A stretch of 26,660 nucleotides of DNA from an uncultured Bacteroidota bacterium. Lineage in GTDB: Bacteria; Bacteroidota; Bacteroidia; Bacteroidales; P3. A model generated the notes under the pieces. The model was not told the origin of the DNA. It saw nothing but the letters and a program-made list of their open reading frames with translations, and ran no database searches. The DNA is taken from assembly GCA_900545215.1 (NCBI GenBank), contig UQXW01000030.1, positions 1 to 26,660 on the forward strand, written 5' to 3'. The translations under genes and the position numbers were made by a program. Positions 1 to 8,980 of the stretch are shown here, piece after piece (the stretch's first letter is position 1; the number at the start of each line of letters is the position of its first letter).

Positions 1-2
1 TC

Positions 3-87
3 TTTCTGGTGGTGGAATTGGTAGACACGCAGGACTTAAAATCCTGTGAACATTGCGTTCGTACGGGTTCAAGTCCCGTCCGGAGTA
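3..87 (+). tRNA. tRNA-Leu (anticodon TAA)
   Basis: Class II tRNA decoding UUA leucine codons. The D arm carries GGTAG. The anticodon stem cagga/tcctg (30-34/42-46) encloses the loop cttaaaa with anticodon TAA at 36-38. A long variable arm is present (gaac 48-51 pairs with gttc 57-60). The T arm is acggg-ttcaagt-cccgt (63-79). The 3' strand ccggagt (80-86) is followed by discriminator A87, and no CCA is encoded. The 5' acceptor strand (3-9) pairs poorly: position 1-72 would be U-U, and 2-71 and 5-68 are G-U. The arms and anticodon are clear; the exact 5' end is less certain. Confidence 0.9.
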
Positions 88-90
88 CAA

Positions 91-121
91 AGGGAGAGTT
101 CTAACGAAGTCTCTCTTTTGC
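91..121 (+). terminator. Terminator after tRNA-Leu
   Basis: The inverted repeat agggagag (91-98) / ctctcttt (111-118) has 8 pairs, two of them G-U, and a 12-nt loop. It runs into a T-rich stretch four nucleotides past the tRNA, which fits an intrinsic terminator. Confidence 0.7.
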
Positions 122-202
122 TTTTTACTCCGATATTTCCATTAAATTGCGATTTGTGAAGACGTTGTTGCAAATGCAACCCGATAAGTTTGGGAAAAAC
201 CT

Positions 203-210
203 TATCTTTG
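203..210 (+). promoter_or_regulatory. Bacteroidota -7 box for the glycosyltransferase operon
   Basis: TATCTTTG matches the TAnnTTTG -7 consensus and lies 34 nt before the ATG of the first gene. No good TTG -33 element is found at the expected 19-21 nt spacing, so the promoter rests on the -7 box and its position. Confidence 0.5.
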
Positions 211-244
211 CCAATTCTTATATGAGGTAAACACAGAAGACGTA

Positions 245-1474
245 ATGAGATTGGTTATTCTTACCCAATACTTTCCTCCCGAGGTGGGAGCTCCGCAAAA
301 CAGGCTGTATGAACTTGCCGTAAGGCTGCAACGCAAGGGCGTTGAGGTGAGCGTGCTTACTGCCATGCCGAATTATCCTCAGATGGAAGTATATCCGGAC
401 TATAAGGGAAAGCATTACATAAGGGAAGAAATGGAGAATATGGAAGTTCATCGCTGTTGGATTTATGCTTCCAAATCGAAATCCGTAATGAAACGCTTGG
501 CGAATTATTTTTCCTTTGTGTTCTCATCGCTTTTCTTTGGTTTGATTCATTTGAAGAAACAAGATATTCTTTTGGTCGAAAGTCCGCCTTTGTTTCTCGG
601 AATGACGGCATGGTTGCTGTCTGTGGCAAAAGGGGCGAAGATGGTTTTCAATGTATCGGATTTATGGCCGGAAAGTGCAGAGAAGTTAGGCATAATAAAC
701 AACAAATTTTTGCTTGGAGCGGCAACGGTCTTGGAAGAGTTCTGTTATAAGAGAGCAAGGCTCATCAGCGGACAGACACAAGGGATTGTGAATAATATAT
801 CAGGGAGATTTCCCATGAAAGAGGTCTATTGGTTGAAAAACGGTGTGGATATAAATCTTTACAACACCGAAAAGCAGGTGGAAAAAGACAGATGGAGAAG
901 GGAAAATAATTACGAAGAGAACGATTTTCTCTTGTTTTACGGCGGTATAATAGGCTATGCTCAGGGCTTGGATATTATTTTGAATGCGGCGAAACGCCTT
1001 GAAGATTATGAGAAAATAAAGTTCGTGCTTCTGGGTAACGGCCCGGAAAAAGAGAGATTGCTGGCCATGAAAGCGGAAGTCGGTCTTGTGAATTTGAAGT
1101 TCTATGATGCCGTACCGAAATCGCAAATGTTGGAAATCATCGGCGATATGAATGCCAGCATAATTCCTTTGCGTAAATTGGATTTGTTCAAGGGGGCTAT
1201 TCCATCGAAGATTTTTGAAAACCTTGCTATGAAAAAGCCCATCATTCTCGGAGTCGAGGGTGAAGCAAAGGAACTTTTCATAGAAGAAGGCAGGTGCGGA
1301 GTGGCTTTCGAGCCTGAAAACGTGGAGGATTTATGCGAGAAGATTTTGACCTTGTATAATAATCCTGTTTTGGCTTCCTCTTTGGGCGAAAACGGTTTGC
1401 GATACGTCTCGGAGAATTTCAACAGAGACGAAATCGCAAGGGAGTTTTACGATAAATTACGGCAGATACAATGA
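245..1474 (+). CDS. GT4-family glycosyltransferase (WbuB/WcaI-like)
   Basis: Cytoplasmic or membrane-associated glycosyltransferase predicted to add a sugar from a nucleotide-sugar donor to a surface-glycan precursor. The 409-residue protein has the GT-B layout. The N-terminal GT4 acceptor domain opens with ILTQYFPPEVGAPQNR (5-20) and has a hydrophobic membrane-associating stretch at about 85-125. A Rossmann donor domain (about 215-390) follows, containing LLFYGGIIG and the donor-binding segment IPSKIFENLAMKKPIILG. This combination is typical of the WbuB/WcaI group, which transfers amino or deoxy sugars such as FucNAc; donor and acceptor cannot be read from sequence. Its ATG lies 34 nt after a -7 box. 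The stop overlaps the start of wecB by 4 nt (ATGA), so the two are translationally coupled and probably serve the same polysaccharide. Confidence 0.88.
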   Translation: MRLVILTQYFPPEVGAPQNRLYELAVRLQRKGVEVSVLTAMPNYPQMEVYPDYKGKHYIREEMENMEVHRCWIYASKSKSVMKRLANYFSFVFSSLFFGLIHLKKQDILLVESPPLFLGMTAWLLSVAKGAKMVFNVSDLWPESAEKLGIINNKFLLGAATVLEEFCYKRARLISGQTQGIVNNISGRFPMKEVYWLKNGVDINLYNTEKQVEKDRWRRENNYEENDFLLFYGGIIGYAQGLDIILNAAKRLEDYEKIKFVLLGNGPEKERLLAMKAEVGLVNLKFYDAVPKSQMLEIIGDMNASIIPLRKLDLFKGAIPSKIFENLAMKKPIILGVEGEAKELFIEEGRCGVAFEPENVEDLCEKILTLYNNPVLASSLGENGLRYVSENFNRDEIAREFYDKLRQIQ

Positions 1475-2598
1475 AGATAGTTACTGTAATAGGTGCAAGA
1501 CCTCAAATCATAAAGGCTTCTGCCATCAGTCGGGCAATAAGAGATTGCTTTGCGGATAAAATTGATGAGGTGATTGTCCACACGGGACAACATTACGACA
1601 GAAATATGTCGGAAGTGTTTTTCTCGGAATTGGAAATTCCTCACCCGAAGCATAATCTGGCTGTCGGCAGTGGCAAGCATGGCGAACAGACTGCAAAGAT
1701 GATAGAACGGTTGGAGGCAGTGTTTGAGGAGGAACGTCCGCATGCAGTGGTGCTTTACGGGGATACCAATTCCACTTTGGCAGGGGCTGTTGCGGCAAGC
1801 AAGATGTCGATACCCATAGTGCATGTAGAGGCAGGGCTTCGTTCGTTTGACAAGTCCATGCCGGAGGAAGTAAATCGTATTGTCTGCGACCACCTTTCCA
1901 CTCTTTTGTTCTCGCCTACGCAAAGCGGCTATGACAATCTGGTAAAAGAGGGTTTCTCTACTCGTTTGCACGAAAAGGCTGATGCAAACCACCCCAACAT
2001 ATATCATTGCGGGGATATAATGTATGACAATACCCTCTATTTCTCGCAAAAGATACTTGACACTGAACAAAGAAGTGAATGCTTCGGAGAGGATTTTGTT
2101 CTTTGTACAATACATCGCAATAATAATACAGACGATGGAGCAAGGCTAAAGAGCATTCTTGAAGCCTTGCATGAGATTTCAAAGTTCAAAAAGATAATCC
2201 TGCCCATGCACCCGAGAACGCGGAAAATGATACCCGCCGTTCTTGGAGATGATTTCATGAGGAAGTTGAACGAAAATGAGAATATAAGGGTTATGGAGCC
2301 GGTATCGTTTTCGGATATGATTTATTTGGAGAAAAACGCCTGCCTTGTGTTGACGGATTCGGGCGGGGTGCAGAAGGAAGCATATTTTTTGAAGAAACCG
2401 GCCATCATATTGCGACCTCAGACCGAATGGGTTGAGATTGTACAATGCGGAAATGCGGCTGTATGCGATGCAAACCGTGATTTGATAGTGAACAAGGCAA
2501 AAGATTACATACTTAATCCGCCTGCGGATTTTCCGGAACTGTTCGGCAATGGAAAAGCAGGCAGATTTATATGCGAAACAATGCTGAAAACGTTATAG
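1471..2598 (+). CDS. wecB: UDP-N-acetylglucosamine 2-epimerase (non-hydrolysing)
   Basis: Interconverts UDP-GlcNAc and UDP-ManNAc in the cytoplasm, supplying ManNAc-type sugars for surface polysaccharides. At 375 residues it has the usual length. Family hallmarks are visible: GARPQ (8-12), LYGDTNS (95-101), HVEAGLRSFDKSMPEEVNR (118-136) with the acidic residues of the active site, an IHR motif at 214-216, MHPRT (246-250), and the UDP-binding TDSGGVQKEA (295-304). The usual HRxEN is HRNNN here. The start ATG overlaps the stop of the preceding glycosyltransferase (ATGA). Whether it continues into the isoprenoid gene 39 nt downstream as one transcript is not clear; no promoter is evident in the gap. 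Confidence 0.95.
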   Translation: MKIVTVIGARPQIIKASAISRAIRDCFADKIDEVIVHTGQHYDRNMSEVFFSELEIPHPKHNLAVGSGKHGEQTAKMIERLEAVFEEERPHAVVLYGDTNSTLAGAVAASKMSIPIVHVEAGLRSFDKSMPEEVNRIVCDHLSTLLFSPTQSGYDNLVKEGFSTRLHEKADANHPNIYHCGDIMYDNTLYFSQKILDTEQRSECFGEDFVLCTIHRNNNTDDGARLKSILEALHEISKFKKIILPMHPRTRKMIPAVLGDDFMRKLNENENIRVMEPVSFSDMIYLEKNACLVLTDSGGVQKEAYFLKKPAIILRPQTEWVEIVQCGNAAVCDANRDLIVNKAKDYILNPPADFPELFGNGKAGRFICETMLKTL

Positions 2599-2637
2599 AG
2601 AATAAACATTCAAACAGAAATAAAAGGATATAAAAAT

Positions 2638-3612
2638 ATGCGTACACAGGAAGAATTGCAGAAGATAGCGATAGATTTGATGGACAAGCAAGTTTACAAT
2701 CGCGAACCGATTACTTTGTATGAACCGATCGATTACGGAATGCATCAAGGAGGCAAAAGAGTGCGTCCGTTGCTGTGTCTGATTGCGAATGAAGTATGCG
2801 GCGGAGAATTGGAAAAAGCGTTTCCTGCGGCGTTGGCAGTGGAAATGTTGCATAACTTCACGCTTCTGCATGATGATATAATGGATAAGTCGCCTTTGAG
2901 ACGCGGAAAGCCCACCGTTTATCAGAAATATAATACCAACAGGGCTATTCTTTCAGGTGATACCATGTTTGCTTGTTCGTATAACCACCTTTTGCAATGC
3001 GATAAAAGCATAGTGCCGGATTTGGTGGAGATAATGACCTGCGGAGCCATCGAAGTATGCGAGGGACAGGCTTATGACATAGATTTCGAGACCAGAAACG
3101 ATGTGAGTTTGGAGGAATATATAGAGATGATACGCCTGAAAACCGGAGTATTGCTTGCAACAGCTTTGAAGCTCGGGGCTGTTACGGCAGGAGCAAGTGC
3201 AGATACTTTATCCCTCTTGGACACTTTCGGACATTACATAGGCATTGCTTTCCAAATACAGGACGATATATTCGATTGTTGGAGTGATGTGGAAGTTTTC
3301 GGCAAGGTAAGCGGAACAGATATAGCCGACAGAAAGAAGACTTTCCTTTATTTGAAAGCTTTGGAATTGGCAAAGGATAATCTTAAAGAGAATTTGAGAG
3401 AACTCTATTGTTCGACAGATATTCCGCAAGAGACCAAAACGACAAAAGTAAAAGAAATATACGAAGAATTGAATGTGCTTACGGCTGCCCGTGAAGCAAT
3501 GGAAGAGTATAACCGACTTGCATTGCAGGCTTTGGAACAAATGAACGTTCCGAATGAAAGGAAAGCTTTGCTCGTCGCATTCGCAGAAAAATTGATTAAC
3601 AGAAACAAATAA
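2638..3612 (+). CDS. Trans-polyprenyl diphosphate synthase
   Basis: Condenses isopentenyl diphosphate with an allylic primer to make a linear isoprenoid diphosphate, the precursor of quinone side chains and lipid carriers. The 324-residue protein shows GGKRVRP (38-44), the first aspartate-rich motif DDIMD (79-83) followed by LRRGKPT, KTG at 168-170, and the second aspartate-rich motif DDIFD (209-213). There is no two-residue insert in the first motif, so it is not the standard bacterial FPP synthase. The residue five before that motif is Phe74, a pattern reported to limit archaeal-type enzymes to about C20; chain length remains an inference. It starts the polyprenyl synthase-clpP-fbp run, with gaps of 9 and 21 nt. 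Confidence 0.92.
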   Translation: MRTQEELQKIAIDLMDKQVYNREPITLYEPIDYGMHQGGKRVRPLLCLIANEVCGGELEKAFPAALAVEMLHNFTLLHDDIMDKSPLRRGKPTVYQKYNTNRAILSGDTMFACSYNHLLQCDKSIVPDLVEIMTCGAIEVCEGQAYDIDFETRNDVSLEEYIEMIRLKTGVLLATALKLGAVTAGASADTLSLLDTFGHYIGIAFQIQDDIFDCWSDVEVFGKVSGTDIADRKKTFLYLKALELAKDNLKENLRELYCSTDIPQETKTTKVKEIYEELNVLTAAREAMEEYNRLALQALEQMNVPNERKALLVAFAEKLINRNK

Positions 3613-3621
3613 CAGAATTAT

Positions 3622-4353
3622 ATGGACATCAATAAAGAATTTAAGCTCTATGCAGTAAAGCATAAAGGAATAAGCAGCATGACTTTTGACCGTTATAGTA
3701 AGTTTACAGGGGCGAAGGCTGCATATATAAACCCGACGATTATAGAGGAAAGGCATTTGAACGTTGCCCAAATGGACGTTTTTTCCCGTCTTATGATGGA
3801 TAGAATAATCTTTCTCGGCACTCCGATAGATGATGATGTAGCAAATATCATTCAAGCTCAACTATTATTTTTGGAGAGTGATGATCCTCAACGAGACATT
3901 CATATTTACCTCAACACTCCGGGCGGTTACGTGAATGCAGGTCTCGGAATATACGACACGATGCAATATATACAGCCTGATGTGGCAACGATATGCACAG
4001 GATTGGCTGCCTCTATGGGTTCCGTTTTGCTTTGTGCAGGAACGAAAAAGAAACGTTCCGCATTGGAACATTCGAGAGTGATGATACATCAACCGCTTGG
4101 CGGAGCAGAAGGTCAGGCTTCGGATATAGAAATCGCAGCAAGGGAAATTCTGAAAACCAAACAAGAACTCTATTCCATAATTTCAAAGCATTCGGGACAG
4201 CCCGTCGAGAAGATAGAAAAAGATGGCGATCGAGACCATTGGCTTACGGCACAAGAGGCTTTGGAATACGGAATGATAGATGAAATCCTTACAAGGAAGA
4301 AAGAAGAACCGAAAGAGACCTCGGAGGGAACTACCAACACACCAAAGGAGTAA
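3622..4353 (+). CDS. clpP: ATP-dependent Clp protease proteolytic subunit
   Basis: Serine peptidase that forms the tetradecameric barrel working with a Clp ATPase in cytoplasmic protein quality control. The catalytic triad is visible as Ser131 in AASMGS, His156 in VMIHQP and Asp205 in DRDHW. The N-terminal extension of about 35 residues before the conserved core (IIEERHLNVAQMDVFSRLMM) and the charged C-terminal tail (KKEEPKETSEG) make it 243 residues, longer than the E. coli enzyme; an extended N-terminus is common in Bacteroidota ClpP. It lies 9 nt after the polyprenyl synthase gene and 21 nt before fbp. No clpX is adjacent in this window. Confidence 0.95.
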   Translation: MDINKEFKLYAVKHKGISSMTFDRYSKFTGAKAAYINPTIIEERHLNVAQMDVFSRLMMDRIIFLGTPIDDDVANIIQAQLLFLESDDPQRDIHIYLNTPGGYVNAGLGIYDTMQYIQPDVATICTGLAASMGSVLLCAGTKKKRSALEHSRVMIHQPLGGAEGQASDIEIAAREILKTKQELYSIISKHSGQPVEKIEKDGDRDHWLTAQEALEYGMIDEILTRKKEEPKETSEGTTNTPKE

Positions 4354-4374
4354 ACATTGTCAATAGAGTAAATC

Positions 4375-6339
4375 ATGGAAAACAAAATAGAAATCTCCAA
4401 GGAAGAGTTGAAGTTCCTGAATCAACTTTCGAAGCAATTTCCAACCCTGCAAGCCGCAAGTACGGAGATTATAAAACTCCGTGCAATCCTTTTACTGCCC
4501 AAAGGGACGGAACACTTCGTTACCGACATTCATGGGGAGTTCGACACGTTTAATCATATCCTTTCCAATGCCTCAGGAGCTGTCAAGAGAAAAATAGATG
4601 ATGTTTTCGGACATTCCATTTCCGTTGCGGAGAAAAACCAGTTGGCAACGATAATCTATTATCCCAATGATAAACTCAGCCAACTGAAAGAGGCAGGAGT
4701 GGTTAACGATGAATGGTACAGGCTTACCCTTAATAAATTGGTAAAAGTTGCAAGAGAAGTATCGAAGAAGTACACTCGTTCAAAAGTTCGTAAAGCCATG
4801 TCGAGCGAATATGCTTTCATCATAGACGAACTATTGAACGAGACGACCTCCGATAAGTTGGCATACTACGACAGCATAATAGACAACATCGTTGACCTGC
4901 AACGTTCCGACCAATTCATAGAATCCATTTGCAGTTTCATAAAACGAATGCTTATAGACAGGCTGCACATCATCGGAGACATATTCGACAGAGGTCCGAA
5001 GGCTGCAGAGGTTATGGAACTCTTGAAATCGCATCATGCGGTCGATGTTCAATGGGGCAATCACGACATTATATGGATGGGAGCTGCCTGCGGGAACAAA
5101 TTCGATGTCGCAGAAGTAATCCGTTTGACTGCAAGATACGGCAGTTTGGACACGATAGAAGATGATTACGGCATAAATCTTATGCCGCTTATCACTTTCG
5201 CCATAACGACATACGAAAACGACCCTGCCATACCTTTTATACCGAAAGGCACCAAGCCGGAGCATTTCGACGATGCCAATGTCCGTCTGATGACCGTTAT
5301 CCACAAGGCAATAGCCGTTATAAGTTTCAAGTTGGAAGGTCAACTCGTTTTGAGAAATCCGGCTTTCGATATGTCGCACCGTTTGTTGCTCGATAAAATC
5401 GACTACAAAAAAGGCACCATATTCATCGACGGACAATACTACCCGTTGAGAGACTATTATTTCCCTACCATCAATCCGGACAATCCTTACGAACTGACCA
5501 AAGAAGAGGAAGATGTGATAAACAAACTTGCCTCCTCATTTCTGAACTCTTCCAAGCTGCAAGATGATGTCTCTTTCCTATTCGCCAAAGGCGGCGTTTA
5601 TCTTGTATGCAACAACACATTGATGTTGCACGGCTGCATACCGATGAAGAGCGAAACCGAGTTCAGGGAGTTCAATCACAAGGGAAGAATGGTTAAAGGC
5701 AAAGAATTGCTCGATGTCTTGGAACAAACGATAAGAAACGTATGGGTAAACAGATTTGCTCCCAAGAATAATGACGGCGATTACTTTTGGTATCTGTGGT
5801 GCGGGGCATGCTCTCCGATATTCGGTAAACACAGAATGGCAACCTTCGAACGCTATCTGATAGAGGACAAAGGACCGCAATCGGAACGCTTGGATTTGTA
5901 TTACTCTTTGCGAAACGATGTGAAATTCTGCGAAACGATACTCGCCGAATTCGGATTGACAAACGAAAAAGCAAGAATCGTGAACGGGCATGTGCCTGTC
6001 AAAGTAAAAAAAGGCGAAAGCCCCATCATGGCAAACGGAAGACTGCTCGTGATAGACGGAGGCATGTCAAAGGCATACCAGAAGGAAACAGGCATAGGCG
6101 GATACACCCTTGTCTCCGGTTCAAGCCGTTTGTTCTTGGTGGAACATGAACCGTTTTGTTCAAGACAGGAATCGATAGAGAACGAAAGCGACATAATCTC
6201 AAAGAACTACCTGATAGAGCAACGCACAAAAAAAATCTATATAGGCGACACGGAACTCGGCGAAGAGCTGAAAGAGCAAATCGCCAACCTGAAACGCTTA
6301 ATCTACGCATATAACGAAGGCTTGGTCAAAGAGAAATAA
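4375..6339 (+). CDS. fbp: Class III fructose-1,6-bisphosphatase
   Basis: Hydrolyses fructose 1,6-bisphosphate to fructose 6-phosphate in gluconeogenesis. The 654-residue size and metallophosphoesterase motifs define the class III enzyme known from Firmicutes and Bacteroidota: VTDIHGEFDTF (49-59, metal ligands Asp51 and His53), GDIFDRGPKA (from about residue 201) and WGNHD (227-231). Later conserved pieces include NGHVPVK and the KGESPIMANGRLLVIDGG segment near residues 545-565. It is the last gene of the rightward run that includes clpP. The ATG is 21 nt after the clpP stop, and a strong bidirectional hairpin follows the stop. Confidence 0.95.
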   Translation: MENKIEISKEELKFLNQLSKQFPTLQAASTEIIKLRAILLLPKGTEHFVTDIHGEFDTFNHILSNASGAVKRKIDDVFGHSISVAEKNQLATIIYYPNDKLSQLKEAGVVNDEWYRLTLNKLVKVAREVSKKYTRSKVRKAMSSEYAFIIDELLNETTSDKLAYYDSIIDNIVDLQRSDQFIESICSFIKRMLIDRLHIIGDIFDRGPKAAEVMELLKSHHAVDVQWGNHDIIWMGAACGNKFDVAEVIRLTARYGSLDTIEDDYGINLMPLITFAITTYENDPAIPFIPKGTKPEHFDDANVRLMTVIHKAIAVISFKLEGQLVLRNPAFDMSHRLLLDKIDYKKGTIFIDGQYYPLRDYYFPTINPDNPYELTKEEEDVINKLASSFLNSSKLQDDVSFLFAKGGVYLVCNNTLMLHGCIPMKSETEFREFNHKGRMVKGKELLDVLEQTIRNVWVNRFAPKNNDGDYFWYLWCGACSPIFGKHRMATFERYLIEDKGPQSERLDLYYSLRNDVKFCETILAEFGLTNEKARIVNGHVPVKVKKGESPIMANGRLLVIDGGMSKAYQKETGIGGYTLVSGSSRLFLVEHEPFCSRQESIENESDIISKNYLIEQRTKKIYIGDTELGEELKEQIANLKRLIYAYNEGLVKEK

Positions 6340-6366
6340 GCCGATTATTTCTTTCCATAGAAACTC

Positions 6367-6412
6367 AAAACATCTTTGCAACACTTGTTTATCGGAGTTG
6401 CAAAGATGTTTT
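6367..6412. terminator. Bidirectional terminator between fbp and aroA
   Basis: A perfect 16-bp inverted repeat, aaaacatctttgcaac (6367-6382) / gttgcaaagatgtttt (6397-6412), has a 14-nt loop and A/T-rich flanks on both sides. It sits between the convergent fbp and aroA genes and can terminate both. Confidence 0.85.
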
Positions 6413-6440
6413 CGATTTTAGAACATAGGAATGCTTTCTT

Positions 6441-7748
6441 TTATCGAAAATCGATGCGGAAGTACTTGGATAATTCCGTCCAGTAAGCCGGAAAGGATTT
6501 GCTTACGCAGTCGGGGTTCTTTATACGAATAATGCCATATTTGCCCGCAAGGAGTGCAAACGCCATTGCCATTCTATGGTCATTATAGGTCTCTATCTCC
6601 ACCTCGATTATATCGGATCGAACCATGCTTTCACAATTCAACCTCACGGCTTTACCTTGTATAAATGCTATTTCCACTCCGACTTTCTTCAATTCGGCAA
6701 TCGCTCCACCCAATCTGTCGGATTCCTTATAGGAAAGCGTTTCAAGTCCTTGAAATTCAAAAGGAGTATCCAAGCGTATAGCTGTTATCAATACGGGAAG
6801 AAATAAATCCGGACAGTGTTTGAAATCTATGATAACGAGCTTTTTTTGTTCGGAGGTTGCTTCATGATATGACAAGACAACGTAATCCTCAAAATATTCC
6901 GTCATTACGTTGAAGTATTTGGCGAACATTTCTGCCACTACGCTGTCTCCTTGCAAGGAATGTGCTTTCAGCCCCTTTATTTTCAGTCCTTTGATTTTTC
7001 GGATTGCAACAAGAGAATATGCAAAGGCTGCTGCCGACCAATCGGCTTCCACGACGACAGGACGAAACAAGTACGGACGAGGTGCAATACGCAGTAAATT
7101 ATCTCTCATTTCAACCTCCGCCCCGTTCTCCCTCATAAGTGCTGTCGTCATATCTATATACGGTCGTGAGACTTGCAAAGGCGACAACTCCAAACACAGC
7201 CCTTTTTCCATATACGGGGCAATCAGCGAAAGAGCAGAAACGAATTGGCTGCTTAAATCGGCAGGCAAAGAAATCGTCTGCCCTCCTTGCAGCGGTTTGC
7301 CGGTGATTTTAAGCGGAAAGATTGTGTTTTCATTTTGCTGTTCCAGTTCCGCACCCAACTGCTTCAAGATTTCAATCAACGGTTTCAGAGGTCTGTCCTC
7401 CATTCTCTTATCCGCAGTCAACATCCGGTTGCCCGGAGTAATCGAAAGCAGGGCTGTAAGAAAGCGACATGTCGTTCCGGCGTTGCCGCAATCCAACTCC
7501 ATAAAGTCATCTTCAAGAGGTGTTGCAACGAAACAGCGTTTCGCCGAATTTTTTCGGCTTTCTATTTTTCTCAGGCTGCGATTCAGCAAAACAGTGTCGT
7601 CGGAAGTTGAAAGATTGCTCACTTGCTGCGATTTGCCTGCAAGATATTCAATGATGAGAAGCCTGTTGGAAATACTCTTTGAGCTTGGCAACTCAAATGA
7701 AAGTTCTTTCGGACTGATGCTTTCGCCGACAAATGCAAGAGAATGCAT
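6441..7748 (-). CDS. aroA: 3-phosphoshikimate 1-carboxyvinyltransferase (EPSP synthase)
   Basis: Sixth step of the shikimate pathway: joins shikimate 3-phosphate and phosphoenolpyruvate to give EPSP. The 435 residues contain PSSKSISNRLL (21-31, phosphate-binding Ser and Lys), DCGNAGTTCRFL (86-97, with the Gly found in glyphosate-sensitive enzymes), RMEDRPLKPLI (115-125), KESDRLGGAI (341-350), NDHRMAMA (389-396) and CVSKSFPAYW near the end. A five-residue tandem duplication KIKGL occurs at 251-260. Its ATG overlaps the stop of the sigma-54 activator gene by one base (TAATG on the minus strand), so it is the last cistron of the leftward ssb operon. Confidence 0.95.
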   Translation of the reverse strand: MHSLAFVGESISPKELSFELPSSKSISNRLLIIEYLAGKSQQVSNLSTSDDTVLLNRSLRKIESRKNSAKRCFVATPLEDDFMELDCGNAGTTCRFLTALLSITPGNRMLTADKRMEDRPLKPLIEILKQLGAELEQQNENTIFPLKITGKPLQGGQTISLPADLSSQFVSALSLIAPYMEKGLCLELSPLQVSRPYIDMTTALMRENGAEVEMRDNLLRIAPRPYLFRPVVVEADWSAAAFAYSLVAIRKIKGLKIKGLKAHSLQGDSVVAEMFAKYFNVMTEYFEDYVVLSYHEATSEQKKLVIIDFKHCPDLFLPVLITAIRLDTPFEFQGLETLSYKESDRLGGAIAELKKVGVEIAFIQGKAVRLNCESMVRSDIIEVEIETYNDHRMAMAFALLAGKYGIIRIKNPDCVSKSFPAYWTELSKYFRIDFR

Positions 7749-8932
7749 TATTGCTTTTTATTTAGATCGTAATCTATCATCTTACGATAGAGAGTTCTTT
7801 CGGAAAATCCCAATTCCTTGGCAACGGCACTGCGTTTGCCGTTATTCCTTTCCAAAGCCGCAATTATGGCATTCTTTTCCATTTCCCTCAAACTGACGGG
7901 AGTGTCTTTCTTTACGTTCTCTTCCGGGCAATCAATGACCATTTCGCTGTGTCGATTGTCCGAAGGAGGATTTATCATCGTCGTATTGGTCGAACTGTTG
8001 AACATTCCGAGAACCACGGATTTAAGTCTCACAATCTCCTCTTTCAGTTCCTCTATATCCTTTTTGCTCTGCAATACGATGCTTATTATATCGCTTGCGT
8101 CCGCACTTGCTTCTTCCGATTTGAAAAGCACAGGCAGACGTTCGATAGGCGGTATATAGGTTTTAAGGGTTTGAATGTCCACCTCCCTGTTCATTTCCAA
8201 AAGAGACATACGCTCGGCTATGTTTTTCAATTCCCTTACATTTCCACGCCAAGGGTAGCTTTTGAGATATTCCAAAGCCTGAGGTGTGAGGCTTATCCTC
8301 GGAATATTGTATTTATCCGCCAATTCGCTGCAAAAGAATCTGAAAAGAATGGGAATATCTTCCTGTCTTTCTCTTAGGGAAGGCACATTGATGTTTATCT
8401 GATTCAAACGATAATAAAGGTCGCTGCGGAAACGTCCCTGCTCCACGGCTTTCAACAAATTCACATTGGTTGCCGCAATTATTCTTACATCGACTTTCAC
8501 CGCCGAGGAAGCACCGACAGGCAGGAACTCGCCGTTTTCCAAAACTCTCAACAACTTTGCCTGCATCGTATAAGGCAGTTCCCCGACCTCATCGAGGAAA
8601 ATAGTACCCTTGTCCGCTTCTGCGAAATATCCTTTACGGTCTCTTTCCGCACCGGTGAACGAACCTTTGACATGTCCGAACAATTCGCTCTCTATCGTAC
8701 CCTCCGGAATGGCAGCACAGTTCACCGCAATGTATTTCTTCTGCTTTCTGTCGCTGTTTTGATGGATTATACGGGAAAAAACGTCCTTGCCGGCTCCACT
8801 CTCTCCCACAATCAGAACACTCGCATCTGTCTTGGCGACCCTTATCGCTATCTCTATTGCTTTGTTCAACAGAGGACTGTCTCCGAAAATGCGAAACTGT
8901 CTCTTTACCTTTTGAATATCCGTTTCCGTCAT
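7748..8932 (-). CDS. Sigma-54-dependent transcriptional activator without a receiver domain
   Basis: AAA+ enhancer-binding protein that remodels the RNA polymerase-sigma-54 closed complex. The 394 residues are almost entirely the central ATPase, with no receiver, GAF or PAS domain before it. Visible are Walker A GESGAGKD (43-50), the sigma-54-contacting loop GSFTGA (90-95, Ser in place of the usual Ala), Walker B IFLDEVGELP (111-120), LNQININVPSLRER (arginine-finger region) and PWRGNVRELKN. A Fis-type helix-turn-helix occupies about 350-394 (RSAVAKELGFSERTLYRKM). Without a sensory domain it may be controlled by a partner protein or by its level. It lies between an outer-membrane protein gene (48 nt) and aroA (1-nt overlap). 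Target genes are unknown. Confidence 0.92.
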   Translation of the reverse strand: MTETDIQKVKRQFRIFGDSPLLNKAIEIAIRVAKTDASVLIVGESGAGKDVFSRIIHQNSDRKQKKYIAVNCAAIPEGTIESELFGHVKGSFTGAERDRKGYFAEADKGTIFLDEVGELPYTMQAKLLRVLENGEFLPVGASSAVKVDVRIIAATNVNLLKAVEQGRFRSDLYYRLNQININVPSLRERQEDIPILFRFFCSELADKYNIPRISLTPQALEYLKSYPWRGNVRELKNIAERMSLLEMNREVDIQTLKTYIPPIERLPVLFKSEEASADASDIISIVLQSKKDIEELKEEIVRLKSVVLGMFNSSTNTTMINPPSDNRHSEMVIDCPEENVKKDTPVSLREMEKNAIIAALERNNGKRSAVAKELGFSERTLYRKMIDYDLNKKQ

Positions 8933-8980
8933 GCCATGTTACCTTTTTAAGAGGAGAAGTGTTTCGTAAGTATCGGGGCA

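Noticed and set aside
6910..7896. A 328-codon plus-strand frame opposite aroA
   Set aside because: It is antisense to a complete, motif-bearing aroA and shows no protein features of its own.
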